From contig JBANAY010000003.1 of NCBI GenBank assembly GCA_037952775.1, positions 28,830,001-28,894,000 on the forward strand: DNA of 64,000 bases, read 5' to 3'. Shown in pieces: positions 48,782 to 61,102 of this stretch. The notes beneath the pieces were generated by a model. That model did no database searches. It was given only the letters and a program-made list of their open reading frames with translations, and had not been told where the DNA came from. Source of the DNA: Clonostachys chloroleuca (Eukaryota; Ascomycota; Sordariomycetes; Hypocreales; Bionectriaceae). Every line of letters begins with the position of its first letter. Within the stretch, counting starts at the first letter, position 1. The position numbers were made by a program, and so were the translations under genes.

Positions 48782-50433
48782 TGATAGGCTTAGATGCTCG
48801 ATCTGTATTAATCCGGCTACCCTGAGATCTCCCAGGCAGGGCCAGCTATTAATAGGAGGCAGGGCGCCCCGCAGCCCTAGCCCTCTCGTACTAGTACCTC
48901 CCCCGGATCAGGCGGAGGGGAGCTGCCGCCTGCTTATACTGCCTGTCCTAAAGGGCGAGGATGAGGCTGAGAGCAACGGCCTGGATACCGAGGATATAGA
49001 GATATAGGATATCGCGGACCAGCAGGTCAGGCCCTGTTCCTGTTTTACCGAGCAGTATAGGCTGGTGGGCAGCGATGAGCAGGAGTCTTCGCCTTGTATG
49101 TATAACTCAGATAATATATCACCGGGAGTATATGATTGTCGAAGGTAGCGGATCCTGAGGCAGAGTTTCGATCTGGATAACCTGTTTCGGATAGGATGCC
49201 CCCCGGGGGGGAAGGCCAGGCAGTTCAGGCAGGCTAGGCAGGTCAGGGAGTAGGAGTAGGAGCAGGAGCAGGTAAGGGAGCAGGTGAGGGAGTTCAGGGA
49301 GCGGGGCTAGCAGACTAGGCAGGTCAGGGAGCAGGAGCAGGAGTAGGAGTACTAGAGGGAGAGGGTGTGCAGGCAGGTTAAGGTCCAGGAGCAGGAGCAG
49401 GAGGACAGGCTGGTCCAGTAGTAAACCTGGGCCCAGGAGCGGGGGATTACGAGGTGCTGCTGTACGATGTGGCCGGGATACCTCTGGAAGGGTAGTATTA
49501 GTCTGTAGCCTTCTAGATAGGACTGTCCGCCTACTATAGTGAGTATATAATCCAGAAAGAGCTTATTGCGTATAGGCTAAGGACGGAGCTGAGGGTGAGC
49601 CGCCTCAGCAAGCTACTCTGGGCAGCGGATAGCTATACAGATATATTGTATAAGCATATTAAGTTACTGAAGACCGATACTATGAGGATATATAACAAGG
49701 ACTACGCTATATCTATCGAGGGGGTCCTCGGGCGGCAGGTGGATATACTAAGGCTGGGTGTTATCTTGCTGATAGGGCTAGTTGTATATATCTCGGGCCT
49801 GATGCTAGAGGCTGTCTGCGCTATAGGCTTCATCCGGAAGGATATACTGCTCCAGTCGTAGTATAGCAGCCGCCTGGTATCTGAGCTGGTGCCTGAGGGT
49901 AGTTAATTCCCGGGCGGGGTATATGCGCTGGATGTATACGAGGATATATACGAGGAGGCGGAATCCCTCCTGGACTTATACCTGCAGGAGGTAGATAGTA
50001 CTATCTGGGAACTAGAGGATGTGATATAATATATAGGTATATATAATACCCGCTGCGCCGCCTATAAGACCCTGCTGGATCTTGCTGTCTTGGTGCGAGG
50101 GAGGGTAGTACTACTGAGGCGGGATATTCAGCTTGTATTGCCCCCAGATGAGCTCGGCGATATCGGTATACTGTTCGGCCCGGAGATAGGTAATATGCGG
50201 GTTATTATGTTGATACTGCTGTTCTTGTTTAGCTGCCTGCGAGGGATAAGCGAGCAGGCTATTGTATCTATTACCCCGATTATCTAGTAGCTCGCGGACC
50301 CCAGGACTATATACAGGGTACCCCCGTATCTAATAGCTACAGGGCTCCGGATCCTGTACTGGTAGTAGATACCTAGCCGGGCGAGGGCGGATATACTGAT
50401 AGACAGCTATATAATAAGGGTTAAGAGAAGTTA
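48782..50433 (+). pseudogene. P3, Gly/Ala-rich protein (copy D, frameshifted)
   Basis: Same domain order as 31588-33330. The run after CPPGG has seven G (49205-49211) instead of eight, so translation leaves the Gly/Ala frame and enters an Arg/Gln/Glu-rich frame (KARQFRQARQVREQEQEQEQ) that ends at TAG TAA near 49421. The downstream part is still open in the original frame (49595-49861, covering LLWAADSYTDILYK and ILLIGLVVYISGLMLEA). The repeat array is about 100 bp shorter than in C. Confidence 0.6.
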
Positions 50434-50442
50434 AATTTGCTT

Positions 50443-50708
50443 AAAATCCCCCTCGATATAAAACAGTACAGATAGCCCTTAATAATCTTCTAAAACCAGT
50501 CTCCCTAGCTATTAATATTCTCCTTCGCCTAAAATCTCCCTCGATATAAAACAGTATAGATAGCCCTTAATAATCTTCTAAAACCAGTCTCCCCAGCTAT
50601 TAATATTCTCCTTTACTTAAAATCTCCCTTGATATAAAATAGTACAGATAGCTCTTGATAATCTTCTAAAACTAGTCTCCCCAGCTATTAATATTCTCCT
50701 TTACTTCC
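50443..50708 (-). repeat. 88-bp tandem repeat, three units (copy D)
   Basis: Units start at 50443, 50531 and 50620 (88-89 bp each). Third unit is unique to this copy. Confidence 0.9.
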
Positions 50709-51700
50709 AGCTCCCTAAAGAGCTGCTTTTTAAACTCCTCTCTATCTTCCAGTATCTCCTTGTTCTTATCTCTATAATCTATTACCTGCTTTTACTATTT
50801 AACTGTATTTGTACTATTAAAACCCTTGATCTTAGTACAGAGCTTTACTCCCTGCTCAGTAAAGATATAAGCTCTGGTCCTGTAACTAGAGTATCTTATA
50901 AGCTGCTGTATACCTTTATAAGCTTTAACTGGTTGCTAGTTAATAATAGACTCCTGGGTGTATAACTGGAGTAACTCCTGGATCTGGTTAAGTATTAATA
51001 CTTCTTACTAGTATAGATAGTTAATCTTATAGATACAGAGGTTACTTGCTTCTTAATCTTTTTCTAGGAGTATATATAGACAGTACTAGCAGGTGAATTT
51101 AAAGATATATAACAGGTATTACTAGTGATTAATATATTTACTAAGGTTTCTAATATATATACTTATTATCTCCTCGCCCTGTATAATACTCTGTATTATA
51201 TAGATCTTAATTATACCCTTTTCTGAGTTCCAGAAGGAATAAGTATTAGGGAGATAAGAGTAGTTAATTCGGTAGGCGATCTTAAATAGCCTATATATTA
51301 TATTATACTTGCAGTCCCTAAGTTTAATACTGTTAGTATGTATTATAAGCTCGAGATCCTCAGCTCGGTTTTGATTTCTAGTTATATTAAAGAGCTTCTA
51401 AACTTTCTTCTGCTTAGCTTATTCTAATTTATTATATTCTCTAAAGGGCTCTCCGTAGTTGTTAAACCGCAGGTCCGTATATTGAAAGAGAGGGGCTTCT
51501 GAAAGGATAAGCTGGCTGTATATAATATCTATAGTTGTGATAGGACCCTCCCCTTTACTAGGGATCCGGTATACTTTATAAAAAGAATCTATAATACTAG
51601 CCTAGTAGTAAAGCTCTAGTAACTCCTGGTTATATAGCTAGAGTAGAAGTATTATAGATAGCTATTATAAATTTAACTAATATATACTATTATATATAGA
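50443..51700 (-). pseudogene. P2 pseudogene (copy D), unrecognised protein
   Basis: Reverse-strand trace as in copy C, with more TAA/TAG. The extra 88-bp unit lengthens the C-terminal region and shifts its frame. Convergent with P3. Confidence 0.5.
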
Positions 51701-52081
51701 TCCTACTTTTTCTCTCTAACTATAACTGGATTATTCGGATCTTATGATAATCCTTATAATTCTTAACTCAGGATTATTACCAAGCCTTAATAAGCCTTCA
51801 GTATATATATATATTTATTTTACTAGATAGAACACTCTTTCAGATAATTATTAATACAATTATCTATATATCTATTATTACTAGCTTTATAATACTTGCA
51901 TATTGATAGTGACTTGTATTATATAGTATAAGACAACCTGATCGTGCTACTTAGAATAATACTCTGATTAGTTTAACCCCGACCTACCCTAGACCCTGTC
52001 CAGTATAAGTTAACTAACTGTTATAATAGCCTAGGTATTATACTAATATAGGAAAAGTATTTATTATACTAGTAGATTATA

Positions 52082-55000
52082 TTATTTATCTTAGTTCTAT
52101 CTATATATAAATCTCTTTTAATCTAGTAAGTAAGATAGAAATATATTAATATATAGTACTACTCTTAATACCCCCTAGTTAACCCTACTCCTAAGCTATT
52201 ACTATACTGCTTTATTGTTATCTAGATTAATCTCCTGCCTATCTGCCTCTAGAAGCTCTCCTATAATAGTAGTTACTTGTCCTGATATAAACTGGAGCCC
52301 GGCGGTATATACTTCTGTAACTAGCTCGGAGTATAAGTATTCCTGTCCCTTTACCTCTTGGAACTGCCCCCCTTCCCCTCTAATAGCCCTCTATTACCTA
52401 TATATCTCCTGCGGTAGTCTATATCGGAAGTAACTACTAAACCTCTCTATCCTCCTCCCTTAGAAGTATACCCTCTTTACTGACCTAATCCATTCCAAGA
52501 GACTGACCCCTTGCTTGCTCTCTAGTAAATAGTATAATCTAATACTGTAATCGTTCTCTCCGTATAAGAAGTATCAGTCTATCTATTGTACTAGCTGCCG
52601 CTGGAAGTACTCTACCTCCTCTGTATCCTTCCTGACCTGCTCAGCCCTGTAGTATATTGCTGATATACTCTGCTGCTACTGCTGTCTGAATATCCCTCGT
52701 ATACTTATTATCCCCTCTTCCTCTCTATTACCTAACCCTGGCCCTTTTAATTGCTTAGTACTAGTATATATATTGTATACTGCCTTACCTGCCTTATATA
52801 GCTCTGGCCCTGACCTGTCTATTACCTTATCTAGCAGGAGATATTAGCAGCTTGATCCTTATATAAATATAAGTATATATATATCTATACCCTTCTGTAC
52901 TACTCCTCCTAACTCTCTACCCTCTATTATTTCTCTCGGGCTAATAAGAATAGCCTGGTTTGCCTGTCTATCCTGCCCTGCTTGCCTGCTCTCCTGTATA
53001 TAGTCCCGGAGCTGTTGTAGGAGCTCTATATATAATACTACCTGTATATCTAGTATATCGATCCCCAACCCTAGTGTATTTATTGCTATAATCAGCCCGC
53101 CCTGCTTCTTCTACTATTATAGCTTCTCTACTTTTGCCTCCTGTATCCTAATCTTACTATGGAAGATATTATATCTAAGCGCTGCCCTGACCCTCTCCAC
53201 AGCTGTAATTATCTGTATATAGATAATTATATAATCTGGGTTTACCTGTACCTCCTACTATACTACTATCCTCCTAGCCTGGTTGAGCCCGGGTATATTG
53301 CTATCACCTTCTTTCTTACTGCTCCTACTGCTCTGCTATATTTCTAGCTCTACTACTGAGTATATAATATTCTTCCGCTGTATTAGGTTGCGGTATATAT
53401 ATACCTGGCACCTTATAACCTGTACCCTGTGGAAGAATATATTCTCCTCCCTCAGTAGGAGTATTACTGTTAGAAATATTAGCTGTGCTCCCTATAACTA
53501 TAAGATCCCTCCTAGTACTGCTAATACTAGCTGGAACTACCCGGTATTATCTAGAACTATATAGTATTTGTCTATAACTACCCGGTCTAGCAGCTGCTAT
53601 ACTTGTAGCTGCTAGATAAAGTCCTGGAACCCCTTTGTAATTACTAACTTAGGTGTTATGAACACCAGACTGGTGATCTGGCTCGGCCCCTGGCTCTGCT
53701 ATATATATATCGAGATCCCGGCTTCCTTGTACCTCTTATATATATCCGTATATAGTATAATAAGCAGTATAATAACTACTGTTACCCTGTCTGGGGAGCA
53801 GTATACTAGTAGTATAAATATTAAGCTCTTGCCCCTGCCTGTACCTGTAATATATATTACTAGGCTGGCCCCTGCTATAATTATTCGGATTACCTTCTCC
53901 TGCTGGCCTCGGAATACTGTATCTGGCCCTAGTATCGTCTGGAGCTGCCTGTATATGGATACCTACTGTAGCTGGTGGAAGCGCTGGTACCGACTGTTCT
54001 TATACTATAGCTCCGCTGCCTCCAGTATCTGCTTCACCCCTCTGGCTACTACCTATCTTCTCTTATATATATCGAACCCTATTAAGTGATACTACTGCTG
54101 GCTGGCCTGCTTGAACCTGATCTGCTGCTGCGCTATCCCGAATGTCAGCTGCTAGAGCTCTTGTGTATATATTATACTGGCGATATAGCTCCTGTACTCT
54201 GCCTGGAGGTCTAGTATATTATCTGATATAGCCCTATTAATATTATCCTCCTCCTTATTCTCTAATATTCCAGTATCCTCTTCTGTATGGAAAGCCTCGT
54301 TTAGATAGCGGTTAGTAATAGTAATAGCGATATACCGCCAGCTGATAATAGTAAGCTTAGCCCCTATATACTATTCGCTGTGCCGCTGGAGAATCTGTTG
54401 TATATAATCTGATAACTATACTAACTCAGGCTCTGGTACTGCCTGTATAGATCTATCCGGATTAGCTGCCTTGATTACTTTATCCGCCCAGAGAAATATG
54501 CTAGGTCTACTGCTATAATACCTAATAATACCCTGTACCTTCTGCCAGAACAGTAGAACTAACTATATATACTATACTAGTAGAGAACTAACTATATGTA
54601 GTAGATAGCAGTAGATCACCTTGCTATAACTACTAATTCGGATGTTCTTATAGTATACTATTACGAAGAATACTATACCCTGGCTGCAGAAGATATTATA
54701 GAGCCCGCTATTAGCTGTATTCTATATCTATACCCTACTAATCTCTATTATATGTGCTGGTATTGATAGTATATATATTAGTAAGAATATCCGCTCCCGG
54801 AACTATAGTAGTATATTGGTATACTAGTAAATAGCACTCTGTTTAAGTGGGTGCTCTTTATTATTAGTGCTTATGCTGATCTATATCTTCTGGAGTAGTA
54901 TAAACTATATAAGCTGTTTGAATACCTAGCTATCCCCCGCCTGCAGCTATGTATTACGCTGGTCCTATAGGAATAAGTACCTAGTTATATTATTCCGCTG

Positions 55001-56669
55001 GTTATCCTTAATCTACTCCTACCTAATCTTAGGGAGTCTGTCTACTGTACCTATTAGATTTAGCGTAAGTACCCTGAGTAGCTTCTCTGCCTCTTGTACG
55101 AGCGTGTATAGTATCTCCGCCAGCTGTAGTATCCGGAACCGGATTATCTAATAGCTTACGCAGTTGTCTAACTACTTGATACTGCCGCTACCCGGTATAT
55201 TATATCGGATATTTATCCTGTATATTTATACCTTAAATATCCAGTCTAGTAGTATTAGCTCGGCTGTAGGCCCCCCGTATACCTGTATTATAAACTATAC
55301 TATCTTGGAGTACAGTATACAGAATACGCTCTCTACCTTCTTATATATATTATCTGTATCTAATACCTATAAGTACTGGGTTACCTGCGCCTCCTGCTCG
55401 CAGTATAACTAGTATAGTACGAGTATCCGTACTACCTTAATAACAGCTGAGTAGATCTATATATAGTTAAGTACAGATTCCTACCCTCTATCTTCCCGGA
55501 TACCTATAATAGCTAAGCTGCTTACTAGTATATTTCAGTATATATCTCCCTTCAGTATATAATTAAACCAGCTGATTATTATAGTAAGGTATAGATCCTG
55601 TTTATTCTGGCTGGGTTAATTACCCTGCTGCCTGGATTTACTAGATATAGTCTCTATAAATTAATCCTAATAATCGCCTTATGCTAGTATAAAGATAAAG
55701 GGCAGTTGCTTATTATCAGCTATCTTATCTGTACGATATATAATACATAGTAGCTGTCGGAATATACCGCTATACTGCTTCTATATATCCTCCTCTATTC
55801 TACTATTGAATAGCTGATTCAGCTTCCCTTCTAGGGCAGTTCAGACTAACTTGAATAATACAGCCTTACCTACCTTAGCGGCTGTCGCAGTTGCCCGTAC
55901 CTGGTTGAGTATATACTCTATCACCTTCTATACTAACTGTAGTACTATCTCCTCCTCCTGGATATCCTGTCTTATACTATAGAGCTTAGTAATAGATAGC
56001 CCCTATAGATATGTTACCCAGCTAATAAACTTAAGCTATCTATTGGATTCAAGCCGGTCATCCCCGACTTAAATTATTATCTGTATCTCTTATACCTCCT
56101 TAGCTGCCTCCTCCTCGAAGAGCTCCTATACTCTTTCTATAGCTGACTTAGACTGTAGATTATTAATAGGACTAGCAGTCTCTCCAGCTGTATTAACTCG
56201 GAACTAGCTGCTTCCAGCCCTTCGAGGAAAGAACTGCTAGTAATATATACCGCTTGTCTACAGCTGATCGTGAGCCTCTGCTGCTTTCTTCCTGATATTA
56301 CCACCCTTCTGCCAGCTGCTATTCCAATTATACTCCTTCTGTAGATAGGTATATATCCCTCGCTCTGTACGGGCGATATACTAATATATCTGGTATTATA
56401 GGCTATCGGTTATAGGCGGAGAGATATATAGTACTGGCTCTGTAATGTATATTGGTAGTGGATAGCGGTGTAGTTCCTCTTAATCCTGAATAAGTCTATC
56501 GATAGCTTGTATAGCTGTTTTGATTTCCTTTCTCTGGGTTAATATAAATAATAGATATTAAGCTCGGAGGTAAGATTCTACCTCTTTACTAATATAAGTA
56601 TATTGGTACTGCTTGCAGATAATAAATAGATATTATATAAGATAGATAAATAGCTCTATTATATTCAGT
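52082..56669 (-). pseudogene. RecQ-family helicase (copy D, RIP-damaged)
   Basis: Motif I TGRGKS is intact (about 53838-53855). Motif II reads DKYY (about 53565), so it is inactive. Motif VI reads YIQESRQAGQD, present in the open stretch 52859-53068, where Gly is Arg and Arg is Gln. The N-terminal zinc-repeat block near 56470-56640 has most Cys replaced by Tyr. The antisense frames at 53283-53564 and 53658-54089 are shadows. Confidence 0.85.
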
Positions 56670-57008
56670 ATAATACTATAGATTATATAGTATTAAGGTT
56701 AAATATATTAATAGAGCAGGTTTTAAAGGCAGTAGATAGTGTAGGTGAGGATCTCGATAAGGCCTGGTTTAACTAGGCTTTTAGTTAAGGCCTTACTGAG
56801 ATATCAGGTGAATAATATTCCTAGTGGGAATATCGGAAATATCGGTTAAATACTGGGTAAATAGATATTTTTTGTAGGGTAATCCAAATTTCTAACTAAT
56901 AGATTAATGGATCCTTAGTAATAGATCCTACCCCCTACCTTTTAGTAGTATAAAAATTCTCCTACTAAATTTCAACGGATCCTACTAGGAACTGTTGTGG
57001 AATTACTG
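56670..57008 (-). other. 5' terminal region of the unit (copy D)
   Basis: About 340 bp between the unit end and the helicase frame, close to 8983-9321 in sequence, containing the hairpin at 56751-56803. Confidence 0.5.
56751..56803. mobile_element. 53-bp hairpin element upstream of the helicase (copy D)
   Basis: ATCTCGATAAGGCC ... AAGGCCTTACTGAGATA. Confidence 0.7.
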
Positions 57009-59770
57009 ATAGAGTACTTAGTAAGCCTATTTTGCTGGTGAATATAGGGGCTTGAGGTACTAAAGGTAGTACCTTTAGCAGCTAATCAGTCTACTAAATC
57101 CCTTATAATTTCTCCGCTATCAAAGTAAAATTTAGCAGGATAGTAGTTATAGCAGTTATATAGGCTCTAGTAGAAGCCTTAAATAGTAGTTATTATAGTA
57201 GTTCCTTCCTTATTAGGGAGGAGAATAACCTATCTGTAGCAGGTTTTTCTATCTACTAATATAAGCCCTATAGGCCTTCTATTATACAGTATAGGCTTGA
57301 GATAGAAGGTATCCCCTTCTATAGAGTCTAGAGCTCTAGGCGGATCAGGGATAGCTATATATACTGGAAGCCTGTAGCTTTTAGTACTAATACAGGCTAA
57401 ACAGAGGAAATCTTCCTCTCTTATAAGGCTAAAATCAGGGAGACCTTCTGTAATTTTAGCGGTCTTCTTTAGTAACTAAAGCCCTAAGTGCTCTAGCTAT
57501 ATATACTAAATACCTGCTAATTACAGTAGGTCTTTATAGGTCTTAGGTGCCTGTAGTAGGGGCTTAATAGTACTAATAGTTCCTTACTTTAGAGCCTCTT
57601 TAGTACTAAAGTTAGGATAATCCCCTTCTGAAGGCTTATGAGTAAGAACCTTAGTAGGGGTTTTAGCATACTATTCAGCAGGCTCAGTAAGCTCTATAGC
57701 AGGCTGTTTAGTAGGCTCAGTAAGCTTACTAGGCCCTGTAAGATCTAGGGCCTCAGGGGCCTAATCAGGGGCCTTAGAGGGAATTTGAACCTCTATTATA
57801 TATTATTTAGTGGGTTTAGTGAACTTACTAGGCCCTATAAAGTCTAGGGCCTCGGGGGCCTATTCAGGGGCCTTAGAGGGGATTTAAACCTCTATAGGGT
57901 AGCTATAGCTAGTGTAGGTAGAGGGCTCCTTTAGTATTATTAGCTTAGGGGTCTTTTCCCCCTTTAGCTGTAGATAAAAGCTGTATTTTTTAAAGTTCAG
58001 TAGGCTATAGCAGGTTCTATTACCTGTAAATAGCTATTATCTCAGAAGGGTACCCCCTGAACTATAGTACCTTATCCTACTAACTATATTAGTTTCCAGG
58101 GTAGGTAGGAAAAGAGCTTCTTTTAGCTCTAAATCTCTATAGATTAGGGGATTTTAAGAGATCAGAACTTAAAATATAGTAGTTCTAATACCTCTAGGGT
58201 AGGCCTTACTAGTAGCTGTAAGAATAAAGCCTGCTTTAGAGTATTTTAGAGCTTTATAATTCTTATAACAGGCTTTATTATTTACTAAGTAAACTATAGA
58301 GCCTGTATTATACAGAAGGGTGTTTAGCAGTCTATACCCCTGACTGCTAAAGCTAGTAGTAATAGGAGCTACTGTAATTCCAGTAGGTTCAGGGGACTAA
58401 TAGGTCTGGAAGGCTAGTCAGGGGCTCTCTTTATTACTATCTTCTAGCAGGCTTCGAAGGCTTTCCAGGCTATAGCCCAGGGTAAAACTAGCAGGTTTAG
58501 CTAGTTTGTCTTCAGGGGCTTTAGGCTTTAACCCCTTCTATTAGGTCTTTCCCTTAGGGGTCTTTTTAGAGCTCGAGGGCTTCTTTTTAGTGGGTCTTTC
58601 AGTATATTTAGCCCTGTAATTAGTAGCCTTAGCTACTGAAGAGCTCTTATTACACTGTTCCTCCAGAAGGTCCGCTATAAGGAACTGTAGGTTCAGAGGC
58701 TCCAGGGAGCCTCTAGAGGCTTTAGTAACTCTAATATTATTCTATTAGCGCTCAGCCTACTGTAGAAAAACCCCTTTTAGAGCCTCCAGGTACTAATTAG
58801 CCTGATCTACAGGGGCTATAGTAACCTGAGCTAGTAATAGCTGAGCTAGAAGGTTATTAAATATACTATTAAAGGCTTCTAAAGAGCCTTTAAAGTCCCT
58901 ATAATAGAGCCTGTGAAATTAGGTATATAGGTAGCTATACTGAATTTCAGTATTATAAGAGAACTGTTTAACCAGTAACTTATAGGCCTCTACAGGGGAG
59001 GTCTGCTAAGTTATAGCAGCTTATAGACCCTCTGTACAGCTATCTTTTAGCAGTATAAGTAAGATAGCCTGATCTGGGTCTGATAGCTACTGGGCTACAG
59101 TAGGTTCTGCTATAAATAGCAGTAAACTAAGGGCCCTGAATTAGATCTCTAGGGCCTATTTCTACTAATTAAAGTTATAAGGCCCCTGTAATTTAGAGGC
59201 TTTAGGGAACTTATAGACCCTTTTATTAAAATCCTTAATAATAGAGTCTTTAAAGACTCTAATCAGGGGGTTAGAGCTTTAAAAGCCCTATAAGCTAGGC
59301 TGTTATAAAGCCTGACTGCTCTGTAGGCTAGTACTAGTAGCACTAGAAGCCTATTAACTAGTAGTAGTAGTACTAGGGGTCTGCTATAATTATAGCAGGT
59401 TTATAGTAGCTATTAGCTGCTGAAGGGTTTACTGTATAGTAGTAATAGCTTTAGTAGTATTCAGGTTCTAAAGGCTCTAAGCAATAGTAGTACTTTCTAC
59501 TATAGAGCCTGAAGGAATAGCGCTAGTAATACTAAAATTAACTGGTTAATCAGCTATAGCAGTAGTACTAGCTATTAGAATAGTACTAGTAGTACTAAAA
59601 GTAATCAGTTAGCTAGGTATAGCAGTAGTACTAGCTGTTAGAATAGCTGCTAAAGAAGGGTAAGTTTCAGTACCTTCAGAGACTAATCCCTCTATATAGC
59701 TATCTTTATCAGCTATTTTAGATTTTCTTTTAGTAAAGGAAGCTACTAAGACCTAGGCTGAGGTATAGGG
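57009..59770 (-). pseudogene. Ty1/copia gag-pol remnant, truncated in integrase
   Basis: The reverse strand, with TAG/TAA as Gln, gives a copia-type polyprotein. After a Ser/Thr-rich leader, a UBN2-like Gag region (about 58640-59230) includes AYKLLVKQFSYNTEIQYSYL and FKGSLEAFNSIFNNLL. A Lys/Ser-rich linker follows. The protease-like segment carries NTGS (about 58293-58304, normally D-[ST]-G) with VYLVNNK after it. The pre-integrase segment has LEHLGL and CLAC (about 57388-57399). Integrase begins LDSIEGDTFY and continues ILVDRKTCYRQVILLPNKEG. Coding stops at about 57009, exactly where copy D starts; reverse transcriptase and RNase H are absent. No CCHC knuckle was seen. Confidence 0.75.
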
Positions 59771-60625
59771 TAAGTATATAACTTTCCTAGTATAGGGTAA
59801 GAACTCTTAAATCTAAAGATAAAGCTCTTTTTTATAAGATAGAGCTCTTCCGAGCTTATAACCTTTTAAAAGGTTAAGATCTCTAGTATATGGTAGACTA
59901 GCTATAGAGTAAGCTAGGTCTAGGGTAGATAAAGCCTATAGGGTAGGCTCCGAAATACTAGAGAAGGATTATTTAAAAAGATATAGTAGAAGGTATAGGC
60001 TCTATAAGAGAAAATAAAACTCTATTAGCTATAGGGTAGCTAAGAAAGATAGACTATAGGGTAGATAAAAGAGTATATTAATAACTTATAGAATCTCTAT
60101 CTAGCAGGGAGGAAGTTCTATACTTATAGGTATTTCCAGGCTATAAGAGCCCTGAAGATAATATATTACCTTCTATAATATAGGCTTATAACTACTATAA
60201 GGTTCTTATATAGAGGGATATAAGGCTGCTAATACAGATACTATAGCAGATATAAAGTCTGCTAATACAGCTGCTATAGTAGTTATAAGGTTTACTAAAC
60301 TAAGTACTAAGGTTCTTATATACAGATATAAGGTCTACTAATATAAGTACTGTAGTGAATATAAAGTCTGCTAATACAGCTGCTTCAGTATAATACGGGA
60401 TCGCTAGTATAGATACTACAGCGGCTGTTACAGCAGTTATAACTGCTAATACAATTACCCTAACAGGCAGCTACAGTAGGTTAGGCCAGTAGCTTCAGAG
60501 GGCTTCCAGCTTTGGAGAGCTCTAAGTTAGTTATTTTATTCCTCCTTACCCTATATTAATCTGAGATTATTTAATTAACTAATATAGGGTAATCTGGATC
60601 TACCCTATAGTCTATAGGGTAAATC
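59771..60625 (-). other. Upstream region of the copia remnant (leader and possible LTR)
   Basis: Non-coding. It holds repeated TATAGGGTA motifs, mostly at 59772-60070 and 60540-60620, and imperfect tandem repeats of CTGCTAATACAG type at 60210-60420. It ends at about 60625 where helicase homology (fragment E) resumes. A clear LTR boundary (TG..CA) was not found. Confidence 0.4.
60210..60440. repeat. Imperfect tandem repeat (GCTAATACAG motif)
   Basis: Repeating blocks such as ATAAAGTCTGCTAATACAGC and GGTTCTTATATA occur several times with about 60-100 bp spacing. Confidence 0.55.
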
Positions 60626-61102
60626 TTAATAATATTAGTATACTAGTAAATAGTACTTTATTTAAGTAAGTACTTATTATTATTAGTATTTATATTAATC
60701 TATATTTTCTATAGTAATATAAACTATATAAGCTATTTAAATACCTAGTTATCCTCTACTTATAGCTATATATTATATATATCCTATAGGAATAAATAAC
60801 CTATTATATTATACTATTAGTTATTCTTAAACTACTTCTATCTAATCTCTAGAAGTTTATCTACTATATTTATTATATTTAGTATTAGTACTCTAAATAG
60901 TTTCTCTATCTCTTATATAAGTATATATAGTATCTCTACTAGTTATAGTACCTAGAATCAGATTATTCTATAGCTTATATAATTATCTAACTACTTAATA
61001 CTACTACTATCTAGTATATTATAATAGATATTTATTCTATATATTTATATCTTAAAGATCCAGTCTAGTAGTATTAGCTTAGCTATAAGCCCCTTATATA
61101 TC

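Larger units (their letters stand above)
39818..57008 (-). repeat. Copy D: complete 17.19-kb unit
   Basis: The only copy with both ends in the window. The 5' terminus is GGAATTACTG read on the + strand at 56999-57008 (CAGTAATTCC). The 3' terminus, ending GGGAGATAGCCTAT in unit orientation, abuts copy C at 39817/39818. Gene order: RecQ-like, P2, P3 (opposite), SNF2-like, P5. It has three 88-bp units and a one-base contraction in P3's G run, both unlike the other copies. Confidence 0.9.

Noticed and set aside
39818..57008. Helitron interpretation of the unit
   Set aside because: The helicases are RecQ- and SNF2-like, not Pif1-like; no HUH Rep motif, no TC…CTRR termini with a 3' hairpin.
59772..60620. 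Telomeric repeat tract
   Set aside because: GGGTA words are dispersed and not in TTAGGG tandem; no telomere array is present in the window.
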